Source of the DNA: an uncultured Coriobacteriia bacterium
GTDB taxonomy: Bacteria > Actinomycetota > Coriobacteriia > Coriobacteriales > QAMH01
DNA: 64,000 bases
NCBI GenBank assembly: GCA_959608885.1
Contig: CAUHSG010000006.1
Location: forward strand, 1-64,000
Direction: 5' to 3'
Under the pieces are notes generated by a model. That model worked only from the letters and a program-made list of their open reading frames with translations, made no database searches and was not told the origin of the DNA. Below are positions 51,067 through 59,775 of the stretch, in pieces (within the stretch, counting starts at the first letter, position 1; each line of letters begins with the position of its first letter). Made by a program: the position numbers and the translations under genes.

Positions 51067-51555
51067 CTACATGATGAGGTCAAGCGGATCCTTGGGAATC
51101 TCCCTCTTGGGAGCATTGGGATCATCGGCCGTAGATTCGTCGACCTTGACGATCTCGACATCGAAGGTGAGATCCTTGCCTGCCAGCGGGTGGTTGTAAT
51201 CGAGCGTCACGGTCTCGGGGGTGATGTTCTTGACCGTAACGGGGATCTTCTCCTCGTCCTCGGTAATCATCCAGATGATCTTGCCGATCTCGAGGCCCTT
51301 CATGTTGGGCATGACCTCCATCGGGATTTCCTCGGTATGCTCGTCGAGGTACTCGCCGAACGCCTCCCAGTCCTTGATGGTGAAGGTCTTCTTCTCACCC
51401 TCGGCCATCTCGCGCACTTCACGCTCGAAGCCATCGAGCACCATGTCGTGACCAACCTGGAACACGAGGGGATTCTCGGCGGTCATCTTGTCGTAGACGG
51501 AGCCATCTGGCAGACGACCCTCGAAGGTCAGAGTTACGGTTGTTCCATCGAGCAT
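51067..51555 (-). CDS. FKBP-type peptidyl-prolyl isomerase, SlyD-like
   Basis: A 162-residue isomerase. Segments typical of SlyD-type FKBPs are TVTLTFEGRLPDGSVYD, PLVFQVGHDMVLDGFEREV, GEKKTFTI, an inserted-in-flap domain (about 70-125), and DYNHPLAGKDLTFDVEIV. There is no His-rich metal tail. ATG 51555 is preferred over earlier in-frame codons because the family starts here and AGAGGA precedes it. It probably forms an operon with the universal stress protein gene. Confidence 0.92.
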   Translation of the reverse strand: MLDGTTVTLTFEGRLPDGSVYDKMTAENPLVFQVGHDMVLDGFEREVREMAEGEKKTFTIKDWEAFGEYLDEHTEEIPMEVMPNMKGLEIGKIIWMITEDEEKIPVTVKNITPETVTLDYNHPLAGKDLTFDVEIVKVDESTADDPNAPKREIPKDPLDLIM

Positions 51556-51701
51556 GACGATAGTCCTCTCATCCAAGTGCGCATGACACGCTGTTTTCCA
51601 CGCAAAAAATGCGTCCTCATGACAGTACCTCATGCGGGGAATTCTGCAAGGGTATCTGGGCTATAATTGCCAAAGCGTAACCGCAAATCAAAGGGGATTT
51701 C

Positions 51702-52430
51702 GTGGCTCAGAAGTTTAATAAGATCTACATCCAGCAAGACGCCATCGCCAAGCACGAGGACTTTGACACCTGGTACGAGGATGGAGATGTCTTCCTCCAG
51801 TTCAAGAGCAAAGAGGGCTGGAAGCGGGAGAAGGACAAGGTGCAGATCATGGGCCGCATGGGCGGCCAGGTCGGCCTCATCAAACCCGACAACAACGTCC
51901 TCAACTACTATATCCGCTATGAGCGCTGGGAATACATCCTGCATACCTACGTCATCGAGCATCACTACTATATCGAAGGCATGGTGTGGGACCTCTACGG
52001 CTGCGCCCACAAGCCACCGTGCGTCTTTTCCGAAGAGACACTCACGAGCTTCGAGCGCAAGGCCGTGCACATCAAGCTCGTCAACTTCAAGGACAAGGGC
52101 ATGTGCTACGAGATTCATGCCCACGAGCTCGAGAAGCTGCGCATTGCCGTGGCGGCATTCGTCGCCATCCTCATCAAGGAGGAGTGGAAGGGCCTGAGCG
52201 AAGGCAACGATTACTCGCCTCCCGGTCTCCTCAACAACCTCAAGAGCCGCATCTTCGAGAACAAGGGCTTCACCTACGAGGAGGTCCAGGAGCTCATCGA
52301 GGCCGACTCTCCCTACATGCGCATCATCAGGCCGGAGGGTCGTCCTGTCGACCACAAGGACTCGAAGCTCAAGAAAGACAAGCGCGGCCACGTCCTGGAA
52401 AAGCGTAAGAGCGATTCGGCGAAGAAGTAA
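51702..52430 (+). CDS. Conserved-looking hypothetical protein, 242 residues
   Basis: I do not recognise this protein. It is soluble, rich in Tyr/Trp/His in the first 120 residues (NVLNYYIRYERWEYILHTYV; HHYYIEGMVWDLYG), has Lys/Glu-rich helices later, and ends in a very basic tail (KLKKDKRGHVLEKRKSDSAKK). GTG 51702 follows AAAGGGG by 5 bases, and a perfect TATAAT lies at 51662-51667 with no clear -35. It is a single gene, convergent with the MFS gene. The basic tail suggests contact with nucleic acid or membrane. Confidence 0.75.
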   Translation: MAQKFNKIYIQQDAIAKHEDFDTWYEDGDVFLQFKSKEGWKREKDKVQIMGRMGGQVGLIKPDNNVLNYYIRYERWEYILHTYVIEHHYYIEGMVWDLYGCAHKPPCVFSEETLTSFERKAVHIKLVNFKDKGMCYEIHAHELEKLRIAVAAFVAILIKEEWKGLSEGNDYSPPGLLNNLKSRIFENKGFTYEEVQELIEADSPYMRIIRPEGRPVDHKDSKLKKDKRGHVLEKRKSDSAKK

Positions 52431-52448
52431 GCACACCCGCGTAAAGCA

Positions 52449-52503
52449 AGGGAACGGTCCCGATGCGTAGTTTTCAAGCGGCGCGTCGGGACCGTCCCCT
52501 TTT
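52449..52503 (+). terminator. Long hairpin terminator after the 242-residue protein
   Basis: A 19-base left arm (52449-52467) pairs with 52482-52500 at 17 positions, and TTTT follows. It lies 18 bases past the stop codon. Its GGTCCCGA/TCGGGACC core relates it to the GGGAC-type hairpins seen elsewhere in the window. Confidence 0.7.
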
Positions 52504-52532
52504 GAGACAGGTGGACAGGCCATTTGTCCCAT
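52504..52532 (+). repeat. Dispersed 29-bp unit, copy 2
   Basis: GAGACAGGTGGACAGG at its start and TTTGTCCCAT at its end. It matches the unit at 10547-10575 (opposite strand) at 27 of 29 positions. It directly follows the terminator hairpin. Confidence 0.7.
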
Positions 52533-52552
52533 CCCTTGTCATCAGGAAACAA

Positions 52553-52582
52553 GAAGACCCCCGACATTTGTCGGGGGTCTTC
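52553..52582 (-). terminator. Terminator of the MFS gene
   Basis: GAAGACCCCCGACA (52553-52566) pairs perfectly with TGTCGGGGGTCTTC (52569-52582). On the minus strand TTGTTTCC follows. It lies 32 bases past the MFS stop codon. Confidence 0.8.
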
Positions 52583-52614
52583 CGTACTAGCAGGGCTAGC
52601 AAGAAGCGCAAAGC

Positions 52615-54387
52615 TTAGAGGATGTTGGCACCCTCGGCCTTTGCAGCCTTCTCCTTGCCAAGACCCAGACCGCCAAATACGAAGAAGTAGATGAACGGCA
52701 GGAGCATGGCGACGAGCATGATGGGCAGAGCCATCGCGGTCTTGGAGAAGCCGGGGATGGCCAGCGGGCACACGATGCAGCCGATGAAGTTGATGACAAC
52801 CACGGCGATCATGATCCAGAAGCGGCCATTGCCGTCCGTCTCGGACAGCGGATTCTCCTCGGAGAGCTTCTGCAGCTCGTCCATCGTCTTTCCGCCCGTG
52901 TTCTTCACGAAGAGCAGCGTGCAGAGGAGACCCAGGACGAACGGGATGAGCAGAACGAGCACGACCATGGACCAGTTGTTGGACATAACGCCATTGACAT
53001 CATGCTGGAACATGGCCAAGCCAGCGGCAGCACCCAGAACGATGGAGGAGCCGGAACCACCGAAGCGGGCGAACGCCTGGCACCAAGAGGTACCGGTGTT
53101 GCGCAGCGTGGTGGGATAGGACTCGGGCATCAGGGGCTGAACGGCCGTAATGGCGTAGTTCAGGCAGAAGCCGAAGAGAAGCATCAGGAAGATGCAGGGA
53201 ACGAAGTTACCCGCAGCAGCGCCAGCGAGGGGTGCGCCATTCACGGGAGCCTCGCCCGGGAACATCGGAACGAACACGGAGCAGGCGATGATCGCGACGA
53301 TACAAGCGACCCAGCCAATCCACAGTGCGCGCTTACGACCGATGGCATCGGAGACGAAGCCAACGCAGATGTTCGATGCGATAGCGGCAACGTTGTTCCA
53401 AGTCTGCAGGGTGACAGACTCGGCAGCGGTGAAGCCATTGCCCTGGAACCAGGTGGGAATCCAGGCGTTCATGCCATAGACGCAGAACTGGCCAACGAAG
53501 TAGGCGGACCAGATAGCGCAGGTGGCGACGATGAACTTGCTGGAGAACAGAACCGCAGGGCCAGACTTGGCAGGCTTGGGCGGAACGATCAGCAGGTTGG
53601 CATCGAAGTGAACGTCAACGTGACGCGTGGCCTTGACGATCTGCTCGAGGCGAGCGACGGCCTTGTCCTTCTGATCATGGTTGGCATACCAGTGCGGGGT
53701 CTCGTGCATCGCAAAGAGCAGGATGACGCCGTAGACAACCGGCAGGGCGCCGATCAGGTAGCAAACGCGCCAGTTCTGGACAGCGGTTGCGCCAGTTGCG
53801 AGCGTAATCTGACCATCGCAGAGGCCGGGGATGATGGGGTTCGGGTTCGAGCAGACAGGAGCTGCAACGAGACCAGCGATAACCCAGCCCATGACCATGA
53901 AGGCCATGCCGAACGTGACGAAGATGCCACGCTGCTTGGAAGGCATGCTCTCGGAGAACACGGTGGTTACAACCGGGATGCAGGAGCCAACGCCAAAGCC
54001 GGCGATGAGGCGGAACGCGCAGAAGAAGGCGTAATCCGGCGCAAAAGCCTGGGGAAGGGTGAACAGACCATAGAAGATAACAGCGATCGTGAGCATCTTC
54101 TTACGGCCGATCATGTCGGAGAGGATACCTCCGACGGCACCACCGAGAACCATGCCGAGCAGGCCCCAAGTAGTCAGAGAACCGGTCAGGGCCGCGATGG
54201 GCTGACCAGCAGCAATCTGAGCTGCAAAGAACGTAGGTGCGACATAGGTGTTGGTGGAATTGACGATCATGAAGTCGTAGCCGTCGAAAATCATGGCGAA
54301 TGCCAAGAGGACGAACACGATCCATGTGTGGGCGGAAATACCCGCACGGTCAATGACTTCGGAAACAGTAAACTCTTTACCGTCCAT
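52615..54387 (-). CDS. Major facilitator superfamily carrier, likely organic-acid or sugar porter
   Basis: A 590-residue membrane protein. The first 480 residues form the 12-helix MFS core: motif A GGILSDMIGRKKM in loop 2-3, its repeat GFVSDAIGRKRAL in loop 8-9, and FDGYDFMIVNSTN in helix 1, reminiscent of the aromatic-acid:H+ symporter and sugar-porter groups. After a cytoplasmic linker (KTMDELQKLSEENP) two further membrane segments follow (about 530-585), giving 14 in all and a Lys-rich end. ATG 54387 follows GGAGGG. It is a single gene with its own terminator. Substrate unknown. Confidence 0.88.
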   Translation of the reverse strand: MDGKEFTVSEVIDRAGISAHTWIVFVLLAFAMIFDGYDFMIVNSTNTYVAPTFFAAQIAAGQPIAALTGSLTTWGLLGMVLGGAVGGILSDMIGRKKMLTIAVIFYGLFTLPQAFAPDYAFFCAFRLIAGFGVGSCIPVVTTVFSESMPSKQRGIFVTFGMAFMVMGWVIAGLVAAPVCSNPNPIIPGLCDGQITLATGATAVQNWRVCYLIGALPVVYGVILLFAMHETPHWYANHDQKDKAVARLEQIVKATRHVDVHFDANLLIVPPKPAKSGPAVLFSSKFIVATCAIWSAYFVGQFCVYGMNAWIPTWFQGNGFTAAESVTLQTWNNVAAIASNICVGFVSDAIGRKRALWIGWVACIVAIIACSVFVPMFPGEAPVNGAPLAGAAAGNFVPCIFLMLLFGFCLNYAITAVQPLMPESYPTTLRNTGTSWCQAFARFGGSGSSIVLGAAAGLAMFQHDVNGVMSNNWSMVVLVLLIPFVLGLLCTLLFVKNTGGKTMDELQKLSEENPLSETDGNGRFWIMIAVVVINFIGCIVCPLAIPGFSKTAMALPIMLVAMLLPFIYFFVFGGLGLGKEKAAKAEGANIL

Positions 54388-54522
54388 CAGTCCCTCCTTA
54401 AACAAATCTTCTCTATCAAGAGAAATGAATATTTGGGAAAGCCCCCAGCTTTCCCAACAGCGAGAAGGCAAATCTCAATCAGCTGGAATCAGGACCCCAG
54501 AAAACCCGATTCGAACCGATCG

Positions 54523-54723
54523 CTACTCGTCTTCCTGCTGCTCTTCTAGCAGTTTTGCCCTGCGCATCTGGCAGATGACGACTGGCTTCCCCTCGCTAAT
54601 GCGATACATGCGGCATCCGCAATTGCCATAGCCACTGCACGCACGACATGTGATTTCGTTGAGCGGTAACCCCCCTAGATCCTCTTGCGTTAACTCGAGG
54701 TTCTTTGGTTTAACGACAGACAC
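54523..54723 (-). CDS. Small cysteine-rich protein, function unknown
   Basis: A 66-residue frame starting at GTG 54723 behind GAGGG (a TTG at 54735 would add four residues). The middle holds CRACSGYGNCGCRMYR and a further Cys in VVICQMRR, so a small metal or Fe-S site is possible. The C-terminus is charged (KLLEEQQEDE). I recognise no family. It lies on the same strand as the MFS gene, 135 bases upstream, but separated from it by its leader. Confidence 0.55.
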   Translation of the reverse strand: MSVVKPKNLELTQEDLGGLPLNEITCRACSGYGNCGCRMYRISEGKPVVICQMRRAKLLEEQQEDE

Positions 54724-54776
54724 GGCCACCCTCAATTCTCACGGGCAAAACTGCGTAAAAGCAAACAAAGAGGTGC

Positions 54777-55028
54777 TTACATACCAGGAGCCTTGGGAGC
54801 ACCGGGAGCCGCGGGGGCACCAGGAGCACCAGGGGCAGCGGGAGCGCCAGGAGCGGCGGCACCAGCGGGGCCACCAAGCTGATTCTGGAAATCAACCATA
54901 TCCTGCTCGGTGAACTCGTACTTGCAGAACGGGCACTTCTTGAGAACGGTGTTGCCGATAACGGGCAGCTTCTTGCCGCACGACGGGCAGTTGAGATCGA
55001 TCTCTACACCTGCGGGCCTAAAACACAT
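54777..55028 (-). CDS. Zinc-ribbon protein with Pro-Gly-Ala repeat tail
   Basis: An 83-residue protein. The first half is a zinc ribbon (CPSCGKKLP ... CPFCKYEF) similar to the small ribbon domains that open many bacterial proteins. The second half is a collagen-like tail of GAP/GAPG units that continues to the end. ATG 55028 follows AAGGAG by 6 bases. It has a long leader of about 170 bases with a possible TATAAT at 55205-55210. The role is unknown; the tail length may vary between strains because the DNA is repetitive. Confidence 0.8.
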   Translation of the reverse strand: MCFRPAGVEIDLNCPSCGKKLPVIGNTVLKKCPFCKYEFTEQDMVDFQNQLGGPAGAAAPGAPAAPGAPGAPAAPGAPKAPGM

Positions 55029-55420
55029 AGTCAACTCCTTTTCTTCTGTCCCGGACGGGACATCCTACAATTCGCCAGCCAGCCTTCTAGACCGATGCCT
55101 GCCCGGTTGAGCAGGTGAGCTGCCTGACGAGACGGCATTTATCCCATCAAAGCGACGGGAGACCCGCCCTGCGCCAAGAGAGACGTAAGGACGGCGACCT
55201 GCGGATTATAGGGAAAAAAGAACGCCGTGATGACTCACGTGCGTTGTTGTTTTCGATATCCTCCACAAAATCGCCATATAGGATAGCACACTGCATCGAG
55301 AATTGCTTTCGAGAAGCACTTTTTGCGCAAAAGGCGCGTGGGCCTATGCCGGAATATTAGATGCCCATTTGGTGTACACTCTGGCCTACGATTCATTGCA
55401 GTCGCGAAAAGGAGCCACTG
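55029..55420. other. Divergent gap between the zinc-ribbon and the two-helix protein genes
   Basis: About 390 bases without a convincing gene. On the minus strand TATAAT lies at 55205-55210; the leader then has a CAGG/CCTG-rich foldable part and ends in hairpin TGTCCC/GGGACA (55047-55052/55057-55062) just before the ribosome site. On the plus strand I find no clear promoter. No SRP, 6S or RNase P signature was seen. Confidence 0.4.
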
Positions 55421-55738
55421 GTGGCGAAGTACAAGAACCATAAGACCAGCGTTATGCGAGAGGCCGCGAACAAGCGCGCCGAGTACCGCAAATGGCTCGT
55501 CCGCCTCATCGTGGGGCTCGCGATATGCCTCGTCGCCATCGGCGTGTACTACCTCATGGTCATCAACTATGTCATCGAAAACGCGCCGGGTGTCACCTGG
55601 ATCTTGGCTGCCATCGCGGCGATCTTCCTGGGATGGTTTGGCAACAAGTTCTCCAAGGCAAATCGGGCCTATAACGCCTATCTTACCGAGCACGGCCTCA
55701 CGAACGACGACGTCGTGAGTTTCCTCAAGAGCAATTAG
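55421..55738 (+). CDS. Small two-helix membrane protein, function unknown
   Basis: A 105-residue protein. A basic N-terminus (MAKYKNHKTSVMREAANKRA) precedes two membrane segments (about 30-52 and 58-76) and a short polar tail (YLTEHGLTNDDVVSFLKSN). GTG 55421 follows AAAAGGAG by 6 bases; longer upstream frames lack a ribosome site. Its end overlaps the convergent larB gene by 14 bases. I recognise no family. Confidence 0.75.
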   Translation: MAKYKNHKTSVMREAANKRAEYRKWLVRLIVGLAICLVAIGVYYLMVINYVIENAPGVTWILAAIAAIFLGWFGNKFSKANRAYNAYLTEHGLTNDDVVSFLKSN

Positions 55739-56438
55739 AAAAGCGCTCGGGCGGGCAATTGACGCGATGCGCGATCTGGCCGGCTCCAAAGCCGTTGTCG
55801 ATGTTGACCACCGATACGCCGCCGGCGCATGAATTGAGCATCGAGAGCAGCGCGGTAACGCCGCCAAAGCTCGCTCCATAACCCACGCTCGTGGGTACCC
55901 CCACAACCGGAACGTCGACGAGCCCTGCGATGAGCGAGGCCAAAGCCCCTTCCATGCCAGCGACGACCACGATGGCGCGCGCACGGCGCAGGTCCTCCAT
56001 GTGGGCAAGCGTGCGATGCACGCCCGCAACACCGACATCGGCAAGTAGCTGCACACGCGAGCCCATGACACGCGCCGTGAGTGCCGCCTCCTCGGCGATG
56101 GGGATATCGCTCGTGCCCGCACAGGCAACGAGCACCTGACCCTCGGCCCTGTTGGGGCAGGCCAATACCTTCTCGAGCGTATCTCCCTCGATAGGCTGCT
56201 CACGCCAGTCGACGAGCAGGAAACCCGAACGCTCGAAATAGCGGGCGTCGGAAATGGCCGTACGCACGACCCGGGCCGCTTGCTCGCTCACGCGCGTTGC
56301 AATGGCGATATCGTGACACTCCAGCAATTGCCGCGCGATGCTGCAAATCTGCTCAGGGGTCTTGCTCGCCCCGTAAATGACCTCGGGAAAGCCACAGCGT
56401 TCAACACGGTCGTAGTCGAGGTTGGCGTAATCGCTCAT
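55725..56438 (-). CDS. larB: LarB-type pyridinium biscarboxylate synthase
   Basis: A 237-residue AIR-carboxylase-fold protein. LarB carboxylates nicotinate adenine dinucleotide in synthesis of the nickel-pincer cofactor of lactate racemase-like enzymes. The segments KTPEQICSIARQLL, CAGTSDIPIAEEAALTA, LLADVGVAGVHR, VVAGMEGALASLIAGLVDVP and PTSVGYGASFGGVTALLSML are typical. LarC and LarE, needed for the same cofactor, are not in the window. AGGAGG lies before the ATG. It is followed upstream by a reductase gene with an 8-base gap. Confidence 0.93.
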   Translation of the reverse strand: MSDYANLDYDRVERCGFPEVIYGASKTPEQICSIARQLLECHDIAIATRVSEQAARVVRTAISDARYFERSGFLLVDWREQPIEGDTLEKVLACPNRAEGQVLVACAGTSDIPIAEEAALTARVMGSRVQLLADVGVAGVHRTLAHMEDLRRARAIVVVAGMEGALASLIAGLVDVPVVGVPTSVGYGASFGGVTALLSMLNSCAGGVSVVNIDNGFGAGQIAHRVNCPPERFSNCS

Positions 56439-56446
56439 GCCGCCTC

Positions 56447-57031
56447 CTAGAGCTCGGCGCGGGCAAGCTCCTCGAGCGCCTCGGTCATGATGGCCTCGGG
56501 GTCATTCGTGATGATGTCGAGGCCCTCTGCCCGGAAGCAACGCACGTCCTCGATGCCGAAGTAGAGCTGGCACAGCGCCTTGACCTGATCGTAACCGTAA
56601 TCCCAATCACCGCTGTAACCACCGACGGTCGTGACGTAATAGGCGCGCTTGCCGTTGCACATACCAGTGGGAACGCCCTCGGGACTATAGACGAAGGTCA
56701 CGCCTTGGGCGCACAGCAGCTCGAAGTAGGTCTTGAGCATCGCGGGGAAGGAGAAGTCCCAATACGGGGCTGCGAACACGACCTCATCGGCAGCGGCGAA
56801 TTGCTTCGCGTAATCGAAGACGGGATGGCCGAAATCCCCGGCCTTTCCCCAGACCATGCGCTGATTGGAAAGCTCGCCCGTGAGAGGCTGCAAGTCCTTC
56901 TCATCCTCGAGGACGAGCGTCTCGATCTCGACATCCGGACCATTCAGACGCTCGAGCAACGCCTGGGCAAGACGTTCGGTGCGCGAGGTTTCGCGATTGA
57001 CGCAGGAATCCACGTACAAGATCTTCTTCAT
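56447..57031 (-). CDS. Flavodoxin-fold NAD(P)H oxidoreductase (azoreductase/MdaB-like)
   Basis: A 194-residue flavodoxin-like-fold protein: MKKILYVDSCVNRETSRTERLAQ (FMN phosphate loop), VFAAPYWDFSFPAMLKTYFE (typical of the azoreductase/NQO family) and VTTVGGYSGDWDYG (FMN-contacting loop). It probably reduces quinones or azo/nitro compounds using NAD(P)H. GGAGGATG precedes the ATG. It lies just upstream of larB and may share its transcript. Confidence 0.88.
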   Translation of the reverse strand: MKKILYVDSCVNRETSRTERLAQALLERLNGPDVEIETLVLEDEKDLQPLTGELSNQRMVWGKAGDFGHPVFDYAKQFAAADEVVFAAPYWDFSFPAMLKTYFELLCAQGVTFVYSPEGVPTGMCNGKRAYYVTTVGGYSGDWDYGYDQVKALCQLYFGIEDVRCFRAEGLDIITNDPEAIMTEALEELARAEL

Positions 57032-57054
57032 GGATACATCCTCCCTCAGGCGTA

Positions 57055-59742
57055 CTAGTTGGCAAGCTGGGCGTCGATGAGCTTGAGCTCCTGAACCAGA
57101 GCGGCATGCTCGGTCTTGACCTTCTCGACGGCTTCGGGCGCGGCCTTCTCGAGGAAGTTCTGGTTGCCGAGCTTCTTGTCGAGCTTCTCGAGCTCCTTCG
57201 TGGCCTTGGCGCGACGCGTCTCGAGGCGCTTCTTCTCCTCGGCAAAGTCGACGAGTCCCGACAGTGCGGTGAACACCTCGATGTCGCCCACGAAATCGAT
57301 GCCGCTTTCGGCGGGACGGGAGGCATCGTGCTCGAGGATGTCAAGATCCGAGAGCTTGGCGAGCGCGACGATGAGATCCTTCTGCTGCTCAATAAGCGTA
57401 CGCTTGGCACGAGCATCCTCATCGTCGGCCGCAAAGCGCAACGAGACGGCAAGCTCCTGACGCGGACTTATACCATAGGCCGCACGCGTCGCACGCACCG
57501 AGGTGACGAGCTGCACGACAAGCTGAATGGCCTGCTCGGCATCATCGTCAATCCAGCATGAGAGATCGCCGGCATCGGGCCAGGACGCGACCATGAGCGC
57601 GGGGGCATCGTCCTCGACGGGCAAGTACTCCCAGATGGCCTCGGTGACGAACGGCATGACGGGATGCAGCAAGCGCAGGGCACTGTCGAGCACGAAGACG
57701 AGATTGCGCTGGGCGATCAGACGACCTTCGCCCTCCTGCGCCAGGCGCGCCTTGCAGAGCTCGATGTACCAATCGCAGAACTCGTTCCAGAAAAACGCGT
57801 AGAGCTCGCGGGCCACATCGCCAAAGCGATACTCCTCGATGCCGGACGTGACGGATGCCGTGAGCTTGGCGAGGCGCGAGAGAATCCACGCGTCGGCCGC
57901 GGTCGAAGCCTGCGGCTCGCCCGGCTCGTAGCCATCCATGTTGAGCATCACGAAGCGCGCGGCGTTCCAGATCTTGGTGACGAAGGAACGGGCCGCCTCG
58001 GTACGCGGCGAGTCGATGAGCTCGTGTGTCTTCTTGTCGATGTTGGCATCGAACTTGACGTCCTGGTTATTGGTGACGAGCGTGAGCAGATTGAAGCGCA
58101 TCGCGTCGGCACCGTACATGGAGATGAGGTCCATGGGATCGACCCCGTTGCCCTTGGACTTGGACATGCGGCTGCCGTCCTTGGCCAGGATGGTGGCGTA
58201 GATGAAGACGTCCTCGAAGGGAATCTCGCCGACGAAGTACAACGAGCTCATGATCATGCGGGCAACCCACAGCGCGATGATGTCGCGCGCCGTCACGAGC
58301 ACCTTAGTGGGATGATGGCCGACGAGTTCTTCGGGGTGGTCGGGCCAACCTTGCGTGGCAAAGGTCCACAGCTGGCTCGAGAACCACGTGTCGAGCACGT
58401 CCTCCTCCTGGTGTACCGCATGGCTGCCACACACGGGGCACACGTCGGTATCCTCCATGAGCGCATCCTCCCAGCCGCAATCGGCACAATGGAAGACGGG
58501 AATGCGATGGCCCCACCAGAGCTGGCGCGAGATGCACCAGTCCTTGAGATTCTCCATCCAGGTCATGTAGGTCTGCGTCCAGCGACTCGGATGGAAGGTG
58601 ACCTGTCCATCGGCGACGACGTCGGTCGCCGGGCCCTTGAGCTTGTCGACGGCGACGAACCACTGCTCGGACAGCCACGGCTCGAGCGTCGAATCGCAAC
58701 GGTAGCAGTGCATGACAGAGTGCTCGTGGTCATCCACGTGATCGAGCAGGTCATGCTCCTCGAACCACGCGACGACGGCCTCGCGGCACTGGTCACGATC
58801 CATACCGGTGAACTCGCCGTAGCCATCGACGACGATGGCGTGCTCGTCGAATATATTGATCTGAGGCAGGTCGTGTGCCTGGCCCATCGCATAGTCGTTG
58901 GGATCGTGTGCGGGCGTGACCTTGACGAAGCCCGTACCGAAACCCGCATCCACATGCCAGTCGGAGAAGATCGGAATCTCGCGATCGACGATGGGAAGCT
59001 TGACCATCTTGCCGACGAACTTCTGTTTGTCGGGATCGTCGGGCGACACGGCAATACCCGTATCGCCAAGCATGGTCTCGGGGCGCGTCGTGGCCACCGT
59101 GATGTACTCAACTCCATCGACCGGCTCGGCAAGTGGGTAGCGCAGATGCCACAGATGGCCCTTCTCGTCCTGGTACTCGGCCTCGTCGTCGGAGATGGCG
59201 GTCGTGCAGCTCGGACACCAGTTGACGATGCGCTTGCCACGATAGATGAGGTTGTCGTGGTACCAGTCGCAGAAGACCTTGCGCACGGCCTTCGCGTACT
59301 CCGGCGACATCGTGAACTTCTCATCGTCGAAGTCGATGGAGCAGCCCATGCGCTTGATCTGCTCGACGATGATGCCACCGTACTCGTCACGCCACTTCTG
59401 GCATTCCTCGAGAAACGCCTCGCGCCCAATCTCGAGACGCGAGACACCTTCGCTCTTGAGCTTCTTGTCGACCTTGGTCTGCGTGGCGATGCCCGCGTGG
59501 TCGGTACCCAAAATCCAGCGCGTGGAATAGCCGTTCATGCGGCTATAGCGAATATAGGTGTCCTGGATCGTGTCATCGAGCGCATGACCCATGTGCAGCA
59601 TGCCCGTCACGTTGGGTGGCGGAATGACGACCGTGCGATCGCCCTCCCCCTTCGAGCGCGCATAGTACTTGCCATCCAGCCATTTCTGGAGCATGCGCTC
59701 CTCGACGCTCGACACGTCGTAGGTCTTGGGCATCTCAGGCAT
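57055..59742 (-). CDS. valS: Valyl-tRNA synthetase
   Basis: A class I synthetase of 895 residues. It has HIGH as HMGH (PPPNVTGMLHMGHALDDT), KMSKS as RMSKS in GSRMSKSKGNGVDP, the CP1 editing domain (TTRPETMLGDTGIAV), the bacterial zinc knuckles (CPSCTT; CADCG, CPVCG), and a C-terminal coiled coil (KKRLETRRAKATKELEKLD). Length is normal. It lies 34 bases downstream of clpX. Confidence 0.97.
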   Translation of the reverse strand: MPEMPKTYDVSSVEERMLQKWLDGKYYARSKGEGDRTVVIPPPNVTGMLHMGHALDDTIQDTYIRYSRMNGYSTRWILGTDHAGIATQTKVDKKLKSEGVSRLEIGREAFLEECQKWRDEYGGIIVEQIKRMGCSIDFDDEKFTMSPEYAKAVRKVFCDWYHDNLIYRGKRIVNWCPSCTTAISDDEAEYQDEKGHLWHLRYPLAEPVDGVEYITVATTRPETMLGDTGIAVSPDDPDKQKFVGKMVKLPIVDREIPIFSDWHVDAGFGTGFVKVTPAHDPNDYAMGQAHDLPQINIFDEHAIVVDGYGEFTGMDRDQCREAVVAWFEEHDLLDHVDDHEHSVMHCYRCDSTLEPWLSEQWFVAVDKLKGPATDVVADGQVTFHPSRWTQTYMTWMENLKDWCISRQLWWGHRIPVFHCADCGWEDALMEDTDVCPVCGSHAVHQEEDVLDTWFSSQLWTFATQGWPDHPEELVGHHPTKVLVTARDIIALWVARMIMSSLYFVGEIPFEDVFIYATILAKDGSRMSKSKGNGVDPMDLISMYGADAMRFNLLTLVTNNQDVKFDANIDKKTHELIDSPRTEAARSFVTKIWNAARFVMLNMDGYEPGEPQASTAADAWILSRLAKLTASVTSGIEEYRFGDVARELYAFFWNEFCDWYIELCKARLAQEGEGRLIAQRNLVFVLDSALRLLHPVMPFVTEAIWEYLPVEDDAPALMVASWPDAGDLSCWIDDDAEQAIQLVVQLVTSVRATRAAYGISPRQELAVSLRFAADDEDARAKRTLIEQQKDLIVALAKLSDLDILEHDASRPAESGIDFVGDIEVFTALSGLVDFAEEKKRLETRRAKATKELEKLDKKLGNQNFLEKAAPEAVEKVKTEHAALVQELKLIDAQLAN

Positions 59743-59775
59743 GTTCGTATCCTTTTTTCTCGAAACTTTGAATCT

